The notes beneath the pieces were generated by a model. The model saw nothing but the letters and a program-made list of their open reading frames with translations, was not told the origin of the DNA and did no database searches. The position numbers and the translations under genes were made by a program. A stretch of DNA of 64,000 bases from Streptomyces phaeofaciens (GTDB taxonomy: Bacteria > Actinomycetota > Actinomycetes > Streptomycetales > Streptomycetaceae), in NCBI RefSeq assembly GCF_014648915.1, contig NZ_BMSA01000002.1, positions 496,001 through 560,000 on the forward strand. The letters run 5' to 3'. Positions 51,710 to 59,657 of this stretch are shown here, in pieces (the stretch's first letter is position 1; every line of letters begins with the position of its first letter).

Positions 51710-51715
51710 TATACC
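51710..51715 (+). promoter_or_regulatory. Candidate -10 of the Sel1-repeat gene
   Basis: TATACC, with CTGAAG 18 nt upstream as a weak -35 (51686-51691). 30 bp before the start codon. Confidence 0.35.
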
Positions 51716-51745
51716 AGGTGTACCCGGGTTGCAGGTGGTGCGACG

Positions 51746-53650
51746 ATGGACGTTATGGGGGACAAGGCAACTCTGTTCGAGACAGGGCGGTTTGTGCAGC
51801 CTTCCGGTGAGGAAGCGACCCCGGACCAGAGCCGGGACGAGACGGTGGAGTCCGTCGAGACGGTGGACACGGCCGACGCGGTCGAAGCGGCCGGGACGGT
51901 CGAGGCGGGGGAGGCCGTCGAGGAGATGCGGCTGCGGCTCGCGGCCGAGGGCGGCGACGCCGAGTCGACCAGCGTCCTCGGGGCCATGCTGCTGCGCCGC
52001 GGCGACCTCGACGGAGCCGAGCCCCATCTGCGGGCCGCCACCGCGGCGGGCGACCGGGCCGCGGCCAACAATCTGGGTGTCCTCCTGCACCAGCGCGGCT
52101 ACCCCGACGAGGCGGCCGGATGGTGGCGGGTCGCCGCCGTCGCCGGCTCCGTCGCGGCCGCGCACGCCCTCGGCCGTCACCATCGTGAGCGCGGGGACGA
52201 ACCCGCCGCCGAGTACTGGCTGCGCCAGTCCGCCGAGCAGGGCCACGCGCTGGGCGCGTACGCCCTCGCCGATCTGCTGGAGCACCGCGGCGACAGCGGG
52301 GCCGAGCGGTGGATGCGGGCCGCGGCCGAGCGCGGGCACCGCGAGGCGGCGTACCGGTTGGCGAGGGCGCTCGAACACCGGGACGACCCGGAGGCCAGGG
52401 TCGCCTCCCCGGCCGAGGGCGGCCCCGACAACGGTGTCTCCCGGCAGACGGAGGCCGAGCAGTGGTACCGGCAGGCCGCCGCGCGCGGGCACCGGCGGGC
52501 CGCGCTGCACCTCGGCGCGATCCTGGAGCGGCGCGGCGAGCTCAAGGAAGCCGGACGCTGGTACCTGACCTCGGCCAAGGACGGCGAGGCACGGGCCGCC
52601 TGCGCGCTCGGCTTCCTGCTGCGCGACGCCGGCGACACCGAGAACGCCGCCATCTGGTGGCTGCGGGCCGCGCAGGACGGTGACGGCAACGCCGCGAACG
52701 CGCTGGGCGCGCTGCACGCCGAGCGCGGCCAGACCCAGACCGCCGAGCGCTGGTACCGGGCCGCGATGGACGCCGGCGACGACAACGGCGCCTACAACCT
52801 CGGACTGCTCTGCGCGGAGCAGGGCCGTACCGCGCAGGCCGAGCAGTGGTACCGGCGGGCGGCCTACGCCGGGCACCGGGAGGCCGCCAACGCGCTCGCC
52901 GTCCTGCTGCTCCAGGTCGGGGACACCGCCGGCGCCGAGCCGTGGTTCTCCAAGGCCGCGGAGGCGGGGAGCGTGGACGCCGCGTTCAATCTGGGGATCC
53001 TGTTCGCCGGGCGCGGCGAGGAGACGGTCGCGCTGCGCTGGTACGGACGTGCGGCGGCCGCGGGACACACCGAGGCGGCGCTCCAGGTCGGCATCGCCCG
53101 GCTCCGGGACGGCGACGAGCCGGAGGCCGAGCGGCATCTGCGGTGCGCCGCGGGCGGGGGCAGCGCGGAGGCGGCGTACCGGCTGGCGGCCGTGCTCGAC
53201 GCGCGGCGGCCGCCGCAGCCCGCGCACGAGCTGGGCGAGATCGTGCACGAGAAGACCGAATGCGAGGAGTGGTACGAGCGGGCCGCCACGCAGGGGCACC
53301 GGCGGGCCCAGGTGCGGGTCGGGATGCTGGCCGCGGCGCGGGGCGACGTCGTGGAGGCCGCGCGGTGGTACCGGACGGCCGCCGAGGCCGGGTCGCGCAA
53401 CGGTGCCTTCAATCTGGGGCTGCTGCTGGCGCGAGAGGGCAGCGAGCCCGAGGCGGTGGTGTGGTGGACCCGGGCCGCCGATGACGGGCACGGACGGGCG
53501 GCGTTGCGGCTAGCCCTGGTCTACGCGCGTCGCGGTGAGCTGGCGGAAGGCCAGCGCTGGGCCGACCGCGCGGTGTCACTGGGGCCGGGCGAGGTCGCGG
53601 AGCGGGCGGCACGGCTGCGGGACGCGCTGCGGGAGGAACTGTCGGCGTGA
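51746..53650 (+). CDS. Sel1/TPR-repeat protein
   Basis: A 634-aa protein built from about 14 Sel1-like repeats of 36 residues, with the recurring pattern A-A-x-GH-x-x-A-x-x-x-L-G and AEQWYRRAA, preceded by an acidic, Val/Glu/Thr-rich tail of about 60 residues. Such solenoids scaffold protein-protein interactions. There is no signal peptide, so it is cytosolic. One repeat is interrupted by an insertion near residue 215-235 (PEARVASPAEGGPDNGVSRQ). The start is ATG 51746 with AGGTGGT upstream; an in-frame ATG 9 nt later is the alternative. Flanked by two identical tRNA genes. Partner unknown. Confidence 0.9.
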   Translation: MDVMGDKATLFETGRFVQPSGEEATPDQSRDETVESVETVDTADAVEAAGTVEAGEAVEEMRLRLAAEGGDAESTSVLGAMLLRRGDLDGAEPHLRAATAAGDRAAANNLGVLLHQRGYPDEAAGWWRVAAVAGSVAAAHALGRHHRERGDEPAAEYWLRQSAEQGHALGAYALADLLEHRGDSGAERWMRAAAERGHREAAYRLARALEHRDDPEARVASPAEGGPDNGVSRQTEAEQWYRQAAARGHRRAALHLGAILERRGELKEAGRWYLTSAKDGEARAACALGFLLRDAGDTENAAIWWLRAAQDGDGNAANALGALHAERGQTQTAERWYRAAMDAGDDNGAYNLGLLCAEQGRTAQAEQWYRRAAYAGHREAANALAVLLLQVGDTAGAEPWFSKAAEAGSVDAAFNLGILFAGRGEETVALRWYGRAAAAGHTEAALQVGIARLRDGDEPEAERHLRCAAGGGSAEAAYRLAAVLDARRPPQPAHELGEIVHEKTECEEWYERAATQGHRRAQVRVGMLAAARGDVVEAARWYRTAAEAGSRNGAFNLGLLLAREGSEPEAVVWWTRAADDGHGRAALRLALVYARRGELAEGQRWADRAVSLGPGEVAERAARLRDALREELSA

Positions 53651-53653
53651 CCT

Positions 53654-53725
53654 CCCCGGGGGCCGGGAGAAGGCCCTCGGGGGGCTGACGGAGAACCCCC
53701 GGGGGCCGGCGGAAGGCCCTCGGGG
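53654..53725 (+). repeat. Two 29-bp direct repeats between the Sel1 gene and tRNA
   Basis: Copies at 53654-53682 and 53697-53725 share 27 of 29 positions (CCCCGGGGGCCGG...AAGGCCCTCGGGG). Related GGCCCTCG motifs recur in the hairpin after the tRNA. Possibly terminator-derived duplication for the Sel1 gene. Confidence 0.65.
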
Positions 53726-53732
53726 AAGCGAT

Positions 53733-53762
53733 TTGCCTCCGTCCTCCCCCATCACGTAATGT
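53733..53762 (+). promoter_or_regulatory. Promoter of the second initiator tRNA gene
   Basis: TTGCCT (53733-53738), 18 nt, TAATGT (53757-53762), 12 nt before the mature tRNA. Good fit to the principal sigma factor. Confidence 0.65.
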
Positions 53763-53774
53763 TGCATTCATCGA

Positions 53775-53848
53775 CGCGGGGTGGAGCAGCTCGGTAGCTC
53801 GCTGGGCTCATAACCCAGAGGTCGCAGGTTCAAATCCTGTCCCCGCTA
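53775..53848 (+). tRNA. tRNA-fMet (CAU), copy 2
   Basis: Identical over all 74 nt to copy 1, with the same initiator features and no encoded CCA. It has its own promoter and terminator. Confidence 0.95.
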
Positions 53849-53855
53849 CTGAAGG

Positions 53856-53891
53856 CCGAGGGCCGGAATCCGAAAGGGTTCCGGCCCTCGG
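53856..53891 (+). terminator. Terminator of tRNA-fMet copy 2
   Basis: A 13-bp stem CCGAGGGCCGGAA / TTCCGGCCCTCGG with inner pairing, 8 nt after the tRNA. Confidence 0.8.
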
Positions 53892-53938
53892 TGCATGTGT
53901 GCCTCGGCCCGGCCGGTGGTGAGTCTCCCGGTGCAGCA

Positions 53939-53974
53939 CGAAGCCCCGGCGCCCTCGAAGGGGCCGGGGCTTCG
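53939..53974 (-). terminator. Terminator of the Fur-family gene
   Basis: Stem CGAAGCCCCGGC / GCCGGGGCTTCG just beyond the stop of the Fur-family gene on the reverse strand. Confidence 0.75.
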
Positions 53975-53989
53975 GAGAAAGGGGGAGGG

Positions 53990-54406
53990 TTACGCCGCCG
54001 CGCAGTTGGGGCAGGTGCCGCGGTACGTCACCTCGACGCCGGAGACGGAGAAGCCGAAGCGCTCCGAGTCGGGGAGGTCGGCCAGCGGGTTGCCGGTCGG
54101 GTGGACGTCGCGGATCGCGCCGCACTGGGCGCACACCAGGTGGTGGTGCGGGCGGTGCGCGTTGGGGTCGTACCGCTTGGCGCGCTTGTCGGTGGCGACC
54201 TCGAGCACCTCACCGAGGGAGACCAGCTCGCCCAGCGTGTTGTACACCGTCGCGCGGGAGATCTCGGGCAGCTTGGCGACCGCCCTGGAGTGCACCTCGT
54301 CGGCCGTCAGATGGACGTGATCGCCGTCGAGGACCTCGGCCACGACACGTCGCTGCGCGGTCATCCGCCAGCCGCGTCCGCGCAGGCGTTCCAGAAGGTC
54401 ACTCAT
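53990..54406 (-). CDS. Fur-family metalloregulator
   Basis: A 138-aa regulator. The winged-helix domain (RLRGRGWRMTAQRRVVAEVL, DEVHSRAVAKLPEISRATVYNTLGELVSLGEV) is followed by the dimerisation domain with HRPHHHLVCAQCGAI and TCPNCAAA, i.e. the structural zinc CxxC pairs and regulatory His cluster. It probably belongs to the peroxide-sensing PerR/CatR branch; I recall the S. coelicolor gene here as catR, but no catalase gene is adjacent. The start is ATG 54406, 7 nt after a TAGGCT -10 box; a GTG at 54412 is too close to it. Confidence 0.92.
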   Translation of the reverse strand: MSDLLERLRGRGWRMTAQRRVVAEVLDGDHVHLTADEVHSRAVAKLPEISRATVYNTLGELVSLGEVLEVATDKRAKRYDPNAHRPHHHLVCAQCGAIRDVHPTGNPLADLPDSERFGFSVSGVEVTYRGTCPNCAAA

Positions 54407-54413
54407 GCGCACC

Positions 54414-54419
54414 AGCCTA
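54414..54419 (-). promoter_or_regulatory. -10 box of probable leaderless promoter (Fur-family gene)
   Basis: TAGGCT on the reverse strand, 7 nt before ATG 54406. Further upstream a GGAAACTGTTCC palindrome (about 54429-54440) could be an operator. Confidence 0.5.
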
Positions 54420-54615
54420 ACAGCAGGGGGAACAGTTTCCGATCGGGTGTGACTTTGGATCAGAGCTGGACTTGGACTCGGTCCATTGTAGGATCGCGCG
54501 CGGCTCTGGCCAAGGTGTGCCCGGAGTCGTCCACCTGCCGTGAGCGGACGGACCGGACCTCCCGGTGCGGAGATCCGGCCCGTCCGTGCGTGCTCGCGGA
54601 GCTGTCGGGCCGGTG

Positions 54616-55008
54616 TCAGACGGGCGCGTGCTCCCTCTGCGGCGCCCAGCAGCGGATGATGTCGCGGACCGAGACGATCCCGGCCGGCTCCCCCCGGTCG
54701 AGGACGATCAGGTGCCGGAAGCCGCCGTGGGCCATGGCGCGGGCCGCCTCCTCCAGGGTCCAGGTCGGCGCGGCGAAGACCACGTTGTTGGTGGTGTGGG
54801 CGTGGGTCCGCTCGGCGTCCGGGTCCTGGCCCAGGCCGACGGAGTTGAGGATGTCCCGCTCGGTGAGGATGCCTGTGCCGCCGGCGTCCGGGTCGAGGAC
54901 GACGGCCGCGCCGACATGGCGTGCGGACATCAGGGCGGCGGCCTGGCGCAGTGTGTGGTCGGGGCCGATGGTGAGGACCACCGTGCTCATGGCGTCTCGG
55001 ACGAGCAT
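54616..55008 (-). CDS. Protein with two CBS domains
   Basis: A 130-aa protein consisting of a CBS pair: VRDAMSTVVLTIGPDHTLRQAAALM with LTERDIL, then TWTLEEAARAMAHGGFRHLIVLD with IVSVRDIIR. CBS pairs bind adenine nucleotides and regulate partners; none is evident. The start is ATG 55008 because TAGGAGGT lies 10 nt upstream; the in-frame GTG at 55020 overlaps that site. It lies upstream of the Fur-family gene, 200 bp apart, on the same strand. Confidence 0.88.
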   Translation of the reverse strand: MLVRDAMSTVVLTIGPDHTLRQAAALMSARHVGAAVVLDPDAGGTGILTERDILNSVGLGQDPDAERTHAHTTNNVVFAAPTWTLEEAARAMAHGGFRHLIVLDRGEPAGIVSVRDIIRCWAPQREHAPV

Positions 55009-55109
55009 GGGCTGGAGCACCTCCTACGGATCCATGAGGGCTAGTTCATGGATTCACAAGTTCACAAGTGGCGGTGCTCTCAGAGTCCCAGGTAAAGCGA
55101 GGGTCAACA

Positions 55110-55145
55110 AGAGGGCGCGCGCTGCCAATTGAGGGCGCGCGCGCT
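55110..55145. repeat. Short GAGGGCGCGCGC direct repeat
   Basis: Two copies of GAGGGCGCGCGCT-like sequence separated by GCCAATT in the gap between the hisN stop and the CBS gene. No gene here. Confidence 0.5.
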
Positions 55146-55158
55146 CATCTGTGGGCGG

Positions 55159-55959
55159 TCAGCGGCGCCCGTCGAGATACCCCAGCAGCTCGTCGTGGAG
55201 CAGCCCGTTCGACGCGGCCGCGTCACCGCTGTGCGGGCCCGGGCGGCCGTCGAGCCCGGTGAAGGTACCGCCGGCCTCCGTCACGACGATCGCGTTGGCC
55301 GCCATGTCCCAGAGGGACAGCTCGGGCTCGGCGCAGAAGTCGATGGACCCCTCGGCGACCATCATGTACGGCCAGAAGTCGCCGTACGCGCGCGTGCGCC
55401 ACACCTCGCGGCTCAGGTCCAGGAAGCCGTTCAGCCGGCCGCGCTCCTCCCAGCCGGAGAGCGAGGAGTAGGCGAACGAGGCGTCGGACAGCTGCGAGAC
55501 GCCCGAGACGTGCAGCCGGGTGGCGGAGGAGAGGCTGCGGCCGGAGTAGGCGCCGTGGCCCTTCGCGGCCCACCAGCGGCGGCCCAGGGCCGGGGCGGAG
55601 ACCACGCCGACGACGGGCTGGTAACCGCCCTCGCCGGCCTCCATCAGGGAGATGAGGGTCGCCCAGACCGGGACGCCGCGGACGTAGTTCTTGGTGCCGT
55701 CGATCGGGTCGACCACCCAGCGGCGGGGACCGGTGCCCTCGAGGCCGTACTCCTCGCCGAGGACCGCGTCCCGGGGGCGGGCGCGCTGGAGCTGGCCGCG
55801 GATCAGCTCCTCGGCGGCCTTGTCGGCCTCGCTCACCGGAGTCATGTCCGGTTTGGTCTCGACCTTGAGGTCGAGGGCCTTGAAGCGGTCCATGGTCGCG
55901 GCGTCGGCGGTGTCCGCGAGGACGTGCGCGAGACGGAGGTCGTCGAGGTAGTCCGGCAT
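55159..55959 (-). CDS. hisN: HisN: inositol-monophosphatase-type histidinol-phosphate phosphatase
   Basis: A 266-aa Mg2+-dependent phosphatase: TPVSEADKAAEELI, LGEEYG (Glu ligand), WVVDPIDGTKNYVRG (metal-binding core) and LSLWDMAANAIVVTEAGG (second Asp site). I recall the S. coelicolor homologue at this position (SCO5208) being shown to be the histidinol-phosphate phosphatase; from sequence alone inositol-1-phosphatase is equally possible. The start is ATG 55959, 7 nt after a TACCGT -10. Divergent from the TetR gene over 150 bp. Confidence 0.87.
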   Translation of the reverse strand: MPDYLDDLRLAHVLADTADAATMDRFKALDLKVETKPDMTPVSEADKAAEELIRGQLQRARPRDAVLGEEYGLEGTGPRRWVVDPIDGTKNYVRGVPVWATLISLMEAGEGGYQPVVGVVSAPALGRRWWAAKGHGAYSGRSLSSATRLHVSGVSQLSDASFAYSSLSGWEERGRLNGFLDLSREVWRTRAYGDFWPYMMVAEGSIDFCAEPELSLWDMAANAIVVTEAGGTFTGLDGRPGPHSGDAAASNGLLHDELLGYLDGRR

Positions 55960-55966
55960 GGGACGA

Positions 55967-55972
55967 ACGGTA
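55967..55972 (-). promoter_or_regulatory. -10 box of probable leaderless promoter (hisN)
   Basis: TACCGT on the reverse strand, 7 nt before ATG 55959; no Shine-Dalgarno sequence. Confidence 0.5.
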
Positions 55973-56048
55973 TCCGGCGGGCGTCGGACGGGGCCACAGG
56001 GGACCGGGGTGCGGACGGCGGGGCCCGGCCGACTGTCTCCGCGCACCC

Positions 56049-56078
56049 TTGACAGTGCCCCCTTCCGCGTCAAACTGG
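56049..56078 (+). promoter_or_regulatory. Promoter of the TetR gene
   Basis: A consensus TTGACA -35 (56049-56054) with a weak AAACTG -10 at 17 nt. TTGAC and GTCAA also form an inverted repeat across the spacer, a possible operator. Confidence 0.5.
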
Positions 56079-56109
56079 GCAGCAAGCCGCTCGCCCCAGG
56101 GAGGCGATG

Positions 56110-56724
56110 ATGCCTGCTGCGCGGGAATCCCTACTGGACGCCGCCTTCACGGCGCTTGCCCAGCGGCCCTGGTCCGCGGTGCGGATGGTGGACGTCGCCG
56201 CGACGGCCGGAGTCTCCCGGCAGACGCTCTACAACGAGTTCGGCAGCAAGGAGGGCCTCGCCCGGGCGCTGGTGCGGCGGGAGGCCGACGGATATCTCGC
56301 CGGGGCCGAGCACGCCCTGGCCGTGCAGGGCGACGTGCGCACGCGCCTGACCGCCGCCGCCGAGTGGATCGTCTCCGCCGCCGGTGACAACGCGCTGATA
56401 CGGGCCATGCTCACCGGCTGCTGGAGCGAGCGCCTGCCGTCCCCGACGCTCTCCGCGGTGCCGTCCTCCTCCGCCGTCCCGGCGCAACGGCGGGCGGACG
56501 GCCCGCTGCCCTCCCCCGGGGACCTCATGGCGGCCGTCCGCGACCGGGCGGTGGCCGTACTGGGCGGCCCCGGGGCGGCGGCGCGGGCGGACCTCGCCGA
56601 CCTGGCCCGCTCCTGCGAACTGACCGTCCGGCTGGCCCTGTCCTGCGTCGCGGCGCCACCGCCCGGACGGGACGGCGTGGCGGACCTGCTGCGCTGCGCT
56701 CTGCCGCGCCAGAACGGGCAGTAG
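56110..56724 (+). CDS. TetR family transcriptional regulator
   Basis: A 204-aa repressor with helix-turn-helix RESLLDAAFTALAQRPWSAV, then MVDVAATAGVSRQTLYNEF. The C-terminal ligand domain is variable, with a Ser/Pro-rich loop (PSPTLSAVPSSSAVP). Start: two consecutive ATGs at 56107 and 56110; the ribosome binding site GGGAGG ends 2 nt before the first, so 56110 is favoured. Convergent with the SMR exporter gene, which it may control. Ligand unknown. Confidence 0.88.
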   Translation: MPAARESLLDAAFTALAQRPWSAVRMVDVAATAGVSRQTLYNEFGSKEGLARALVRREADGYLAGAEHALAVQGDVRTRLTAAAEWIVSAAGDNALIRAMLTGCWSERLPSPTLSAVPSSSAVPAQRRADGPLPSPGDLMAAVRDRAVAVLGGPGAAARADLADLARSCELTVRLALSCVAAPPPGRDGVADLLRCALPRQNGQ

Positions 56725-56756
56725 CGCCGGCACGCCGGCAGCGCGCCGGCACGCCG

Positions 56757-56820
56757 GTACACCCCCACCACCGCGCCGAACCCCACCACCGCGCCGAATT
56801 CCGCCACCGCGCCGGAGACC
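56757..56820. repeat. Threefold CCACCACCGCGCCGAA repeat between convergent genes
   Basis: Three imperfect direct copies of a 17-19 bp unit (CCCACCACCGCGCCGAA twice, then TCCGCCACCGCGCCGGA) between the TetR and SMR stops. No hairpin terminator was seen here. Confidence 0.6.
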
Positions 56821-56840
56821 CCCCGACCGCCGGAAGCCCC

Positions 56841-57164
56841 CTAGTGCGACGACCCCGACAGCTGGAGTCCGATCACTCCCATGATCACCAGACTGATCGA
56901 GACGATCTTCAGGGTGGACACCAGGTCGCCCAGGAAGATCATTCCGTAGATCGCGGTGCCCGCCGCGCCGATGCCGGTCCACACGGCGTACGCGGGGCCG
57001 ACGTCGAGTTTCTTCAGGGAGAGGGTCAGCAGGCCGAAGCTGCCGAGGGCGAAGATGCAGAAGGCGATGGTCGGCCAGAGCCGGGTGAAGCCGTGCGAGA
57101 GCTTCAGGCAGACGGCGAAGCCGGTCTCGAGCAGTCCCGCGACGATGACCAGCAGCCACGCCAT
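56841..57164 (-). CDS. SMR family transporter, SugE/Gdx type
   Basis: A 107-aa four-TM drug/metabolite exporter. TM1 carries the essential Glu (VIVAGLLETGFAVCLKLSHGFTR), followed by the SugE/Gdx-like THGFTR variant SHGFTR and PAYAVWTGIGAAGTAIYG. Gdx-type SMR proteins export guanidinium; Qac-type export cations. The HGFTR and WTGIGAAGTA sequences favour Gdx. Start ATG 57164 behind GGGAGGAC. A CATAAT -10-like hexamer lies about 40 bp upstream. No guanidine riboswitch fits in the 75-bp gap before the RsgA gene. Confidence 0.88.
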   Translation of the reverse strand: MAWLLVIVAGLLETGFAVCLKLSHGFTRLWPTIAFCIFALGSFGLLTLSLKKLDVGPAYAVWTGIGAAGTAIYGMIFLGDLVSTLKIVSISLVIMGVIGLQLSGSSH

Positions 57165-57240
57165 GTGCTGTCCTCCCGTGTGTGCGGCTCGGTGCGATTA
57201 TGCACTTACCGGGCTCACCACCCCACAAACAACGCGGAGG

Positions 57241-58251
57241 TCAGTCGCCCTCCGTGCGCTCCCGCGTGGACAGCAGTCGCCGCAGCGAGTAGAGCCGCGC
57301 CGGGTCCGCGTGGCCCGCGGCCACCCACGCGTCCAGCGCGCAGTCCGGCTCGTCGTGGCTGCACGCGCGCGGGCAGCCCTCCGTGCCCTCCTCCAGCTCG
57401 GGGAAGGCGTGGATCACCCGGGACGGGTCGATGTGGGCGAGGCCGAAGGACCGCACGCCCGGGGTGTCGATCACCCAGTCGTCGGTGCCGTCGAGGGGCA
57501 GGGCGAGCGCCGAGGTCGTGGTGTGCCGGCCCCGGCCGGTCACCGCGTTGACGTGCCCCGTCACCCGGCGTCTGTCCTTCGGGACCAGCGCGTTGACGAG
57601 GGTCGTCTTGCCGACGCCCGAGTGGCCGACGAACGCCGTGGTCCGCCCGGCCAGGAACGCGCGCACCCGGTCCGCCGCGCCGCCGTTCTCCAGCTCCTCG
57701 CGGCTCGTGACGACGTACGGGATGTCGAGGTCGCCGTACAGCTCCAGGAGCTTGTCCGGCGGGGCCAGGTCCGACTTGGTCATGACCAGGAGCGGCGTCA
57801 GACCGCCGTCGTAGGCGGCGACCAGGCAGCGGTCGATCAGGCGCGGGCGCGGCTCGGGGTCGGCGAGGGCGGTGACGACGGCGAGCTGGTCGGCGTTGGC
57901 GACCACCACCCGCTCGTACGGGTCGTCGTCGTCCGCGGTGCGGCGCAGCACCGAGGTGCGCTCCTCGATGCGGACGATCCGGGCCAGGGTGTCCTTCGTG
58001 CCGGACAGATCGCCGACCAGGGCGACCCGGTCGCCCACGATCGCGGCCTTGCGGCCCAGCTCACGGGCCTTCATGGCCATGATGATCCGGTCGCCGACGA
58101 GGCAGGTCAGCCGGCCTCGGTCGACGGTGAGGACCATGCCCTCGCAGGCGTCCTCGTGCTTGGGGCGGATATGGGTACGAGGCCGGTTGCCCTTGCGGTT
58201 CGGGCGGCTGCGGATGTCGTCCTCGTCGGTGTGCTTGCCGTAGCGGCGCAT
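57241..58251 (-). CDS. rsgA: RsgA: circularly permuted ribosome-assembly GTPase
   Basis: A 336-aa GTPase that helps mature the 30S ribosomal subunit. The order of motifs is permuted: G4 VMTKSDLAPP comes first, then G1 GHSGVGKTTLVN, then G3 WVIDTPGVRSF. An N-terminal OB-like region precedes, and a C-terminal zinc module CPRACSHDEPDCAL follows. The start is ATG 58251 with AGGGA upstream, 11 nt after the aroA stop, so it is expressed with aroA. Orthologue of Rv3228, which follows aroA in the same way. Confidence 0.93.
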   Translation of the reverse strand: MRRYGKHTDEDDIRSRPNRKGNRPRTHIRPKHEDACEGMVLTVDRGRLTCLVGDRIIMAMKARELGRKAAIVGDRVALVGDLSGTKDTLARIVRIEERTSVLRRTADDDDPYERVVVANADQLAVVTALADPEPRPRLIDRCLVAAYDGGLTPLLVMTKSDLAPPDKLLELYGDLDIPYVVTSREELENGGAADRVRAFLAGRTTAFVGHSGVGKTTLVNALVPKDRRRVTGHVNAVTGRGRHTTTSALALPLDGTDDWVIDTPGVRSFGLAHIDPSRVIHAFPELEEGTEGCPRACSHDEPDCALDAWVAAGHADPARLYSLRRLLSTRERTEGD

Positions 58252-58262
58252 GGCGATAGTCC

Positions 58263-59579
58263 CTAGATCCCGAGCATCCCGGTCCACAGCTCGGGAAAGT
58301 CCGGCAGCGTCTTCGCCGTCGTCGCCACGTTCTCGATCTGTACGCCCTCCACGGCCAGGCCGATGATCGCACCGGCGGTGGCCATGCGGTGGTCGTCGTA
58401 GGTGTGGAAGATCCCGCCGTGCAGCCGGCGCGGACGGATGTGCAGGCCGTCGGCCGTCTCCGTGACGTCCCCGCCCAGCTCGTTGATCTCCTTGGTCAGC
58501 GCCGCCAGCCGGTCCGTCTCGTGCAGGCGCAGGTGCGCCACGCCCCGCAGGGTGGAGGGCGAGTCCGCGAGGGCGGCGACGGCCGCGATGCCCGGGGTCA
58601 GCTCGCCCACGTCGCTCAGGTCGACGTCCACCCCGTGGACCGAGCCCGACCCGGTGAACACCAGCCCGTAGTCGGTCAGCTCGCAGGAGCCGCCCATCTC
58701 GGTGAAGATCTCGCGCAGCCGGTCACCGGGCTGCGTGGTGCGCGCCGGCCAGTCGGGCACGGTCACCCGGCCGCCCGTCACCAGCGCCGCCGCCAGGAAC
58801 GGCTGGGCGTTCGACAGGTCGGGCTCGACGGTCAGGTCCCGGCCCAGCAGCGCGCCCGGCGTGACCCGCCAGACGTTCGGCTCACCGCCCGACTCCGGGG
58901 TGTCCACCTGGGCGCCGACCGCGCGCAGCATGTCGACGGTCATCCGGATGTGCGGCACGGAGGGGAGCGTGGCGCCGGTGTGGCGGACCTCCACGCCCTG
59001 GTTGAAGCGCGGCCCCGACAGCAGCAGCGCCGACACGAACTGGGACGACGACGAGGCGTCGATCTCCACCGGCCCGCCGTCCAGCGCGCCCGAGCCGTGC
59101 ACGGTGAGGGGCAGCGCGCCCCGGCCGTCGTCGTCGATCCGGGCACCGAGGACGCGCAGCGCGTCGATGACGCCGTGCAGGGGACGCTCGTACGAGCGCG
59201 GATCGCCGTCGAAACGGACCGGGCCGTCGGCGAGCGCGGCGACCGGCGGGAGGAACCGCATGACCGTGCCCGCGTTGCCGACGTCGACCGTGGCCGGGCC
59301 GTGCAGCCCCGCCGGCAGGACCCGCCAGGCCTCGCCGGTGCCGTCCGGGCCCACGCCCTCCTCGATGCCGATGCCCATCGCGCGCAGGGCCTCCGCCATC
59401 AGCAGGGTGTCGCGGGAGCGGAGGGGGCGCCGCAGCCAGCCGGGTTCGGAGGCGAGGGCGGCGAGGACGAGGGCGCGGTTGGTGACCGACTTCGACCCCG
59501 GCACGTGGACCGTCGCGTCGACGGCCTCGCTCACGGTGGGGGCGGGCCAGAGGGCGGTGTGGGCCGGGTTCACGGGCAT
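58263..59579 (-). CDS. aroA: AroA: 5-enolpyruvylshikimate-3-phosphate synthase
   Basis: A 438-aa EPSP synthase, sixth step of the shikimate pathway. Motifs are [45 protein letters not shown], the late HETDRLAAL and [16 protein letters not shown]. The residue equivalent to Pro101 of the E. coli enzyme reads Phe (GTVMRF), a position linked to glyphosate response. The start is ATG 59579, 6 nt after a TAAAGT -10 box. Followed by rsgA in the same operon. Confidence 0.95.
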   Translation of the reverse strand: MPVNPAHTALWPAPTVSEAVDATVHVPGSKSVTNRALVLAALASEPGWLRRPLRSRDTLLMAEALRAMGIGIEEGVGPDGTGEAWRVLPAGLHGPATVDVGNAGTVMRFLPPVAALADGPVRFDGDPRSYERPLHGVIDALRVLGARIDDDGRGALPLTVHGSGALDGGPVEIDASSSSQFVSALLLSGPRFNQGVEVRHTGATLPSVPHIRMTVDMLRAVGAQVDTPESGGEPNVWRVTPGALLGRDLTVEPDLSNAQPFLAAALVTGGRVTVPDWPARTTQPGDRLREIFTEMGGSCELTDYGLVFTGSGSVHGVDVDLSDVGELTPGIAAVAALADSPSTLRGVAHLRLHETDRLAALTKEINELGGDVTETADGLHIRPRRLHGGIFHTYDDHRMATAGAIIGLAVEGVQIENVATTAKTLPDFPELWTGMLGI

Positions 59580-59585
59580 GCGTTC

Positions 59586-59591
59586 ACTTTA
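59586..59591 (-). promoter_or_regulatory. -10 box of probable leaderless promoter (aroA)
   Basis: TAAAGT on the reverse strand, 6 nt before ATG 59579; no Shine-Dalgarno sequence. Confidence 0.55.
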
Positions 59592-59657
59592 GTCGGAGGG
59601 GGACATTCGGGGTGCGGCGCCGTGGGCCCCGGTCGCGTCCACCGGGACCCGGGGCGC

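Noticed and set aside
53990..55008. Catalase locus next to the Fur-family regulator
   Set aside because: Neighbours are CBS, HisN and tRNA genes; no catalase sequence is present, so direct pairing cannot be claimed.
57165..57240. Guanidine riboswitch before the SMR exporter
   Set aside because: Only 75 bp separate the genes and no matching conserved stems or ACR-type loops were seen.
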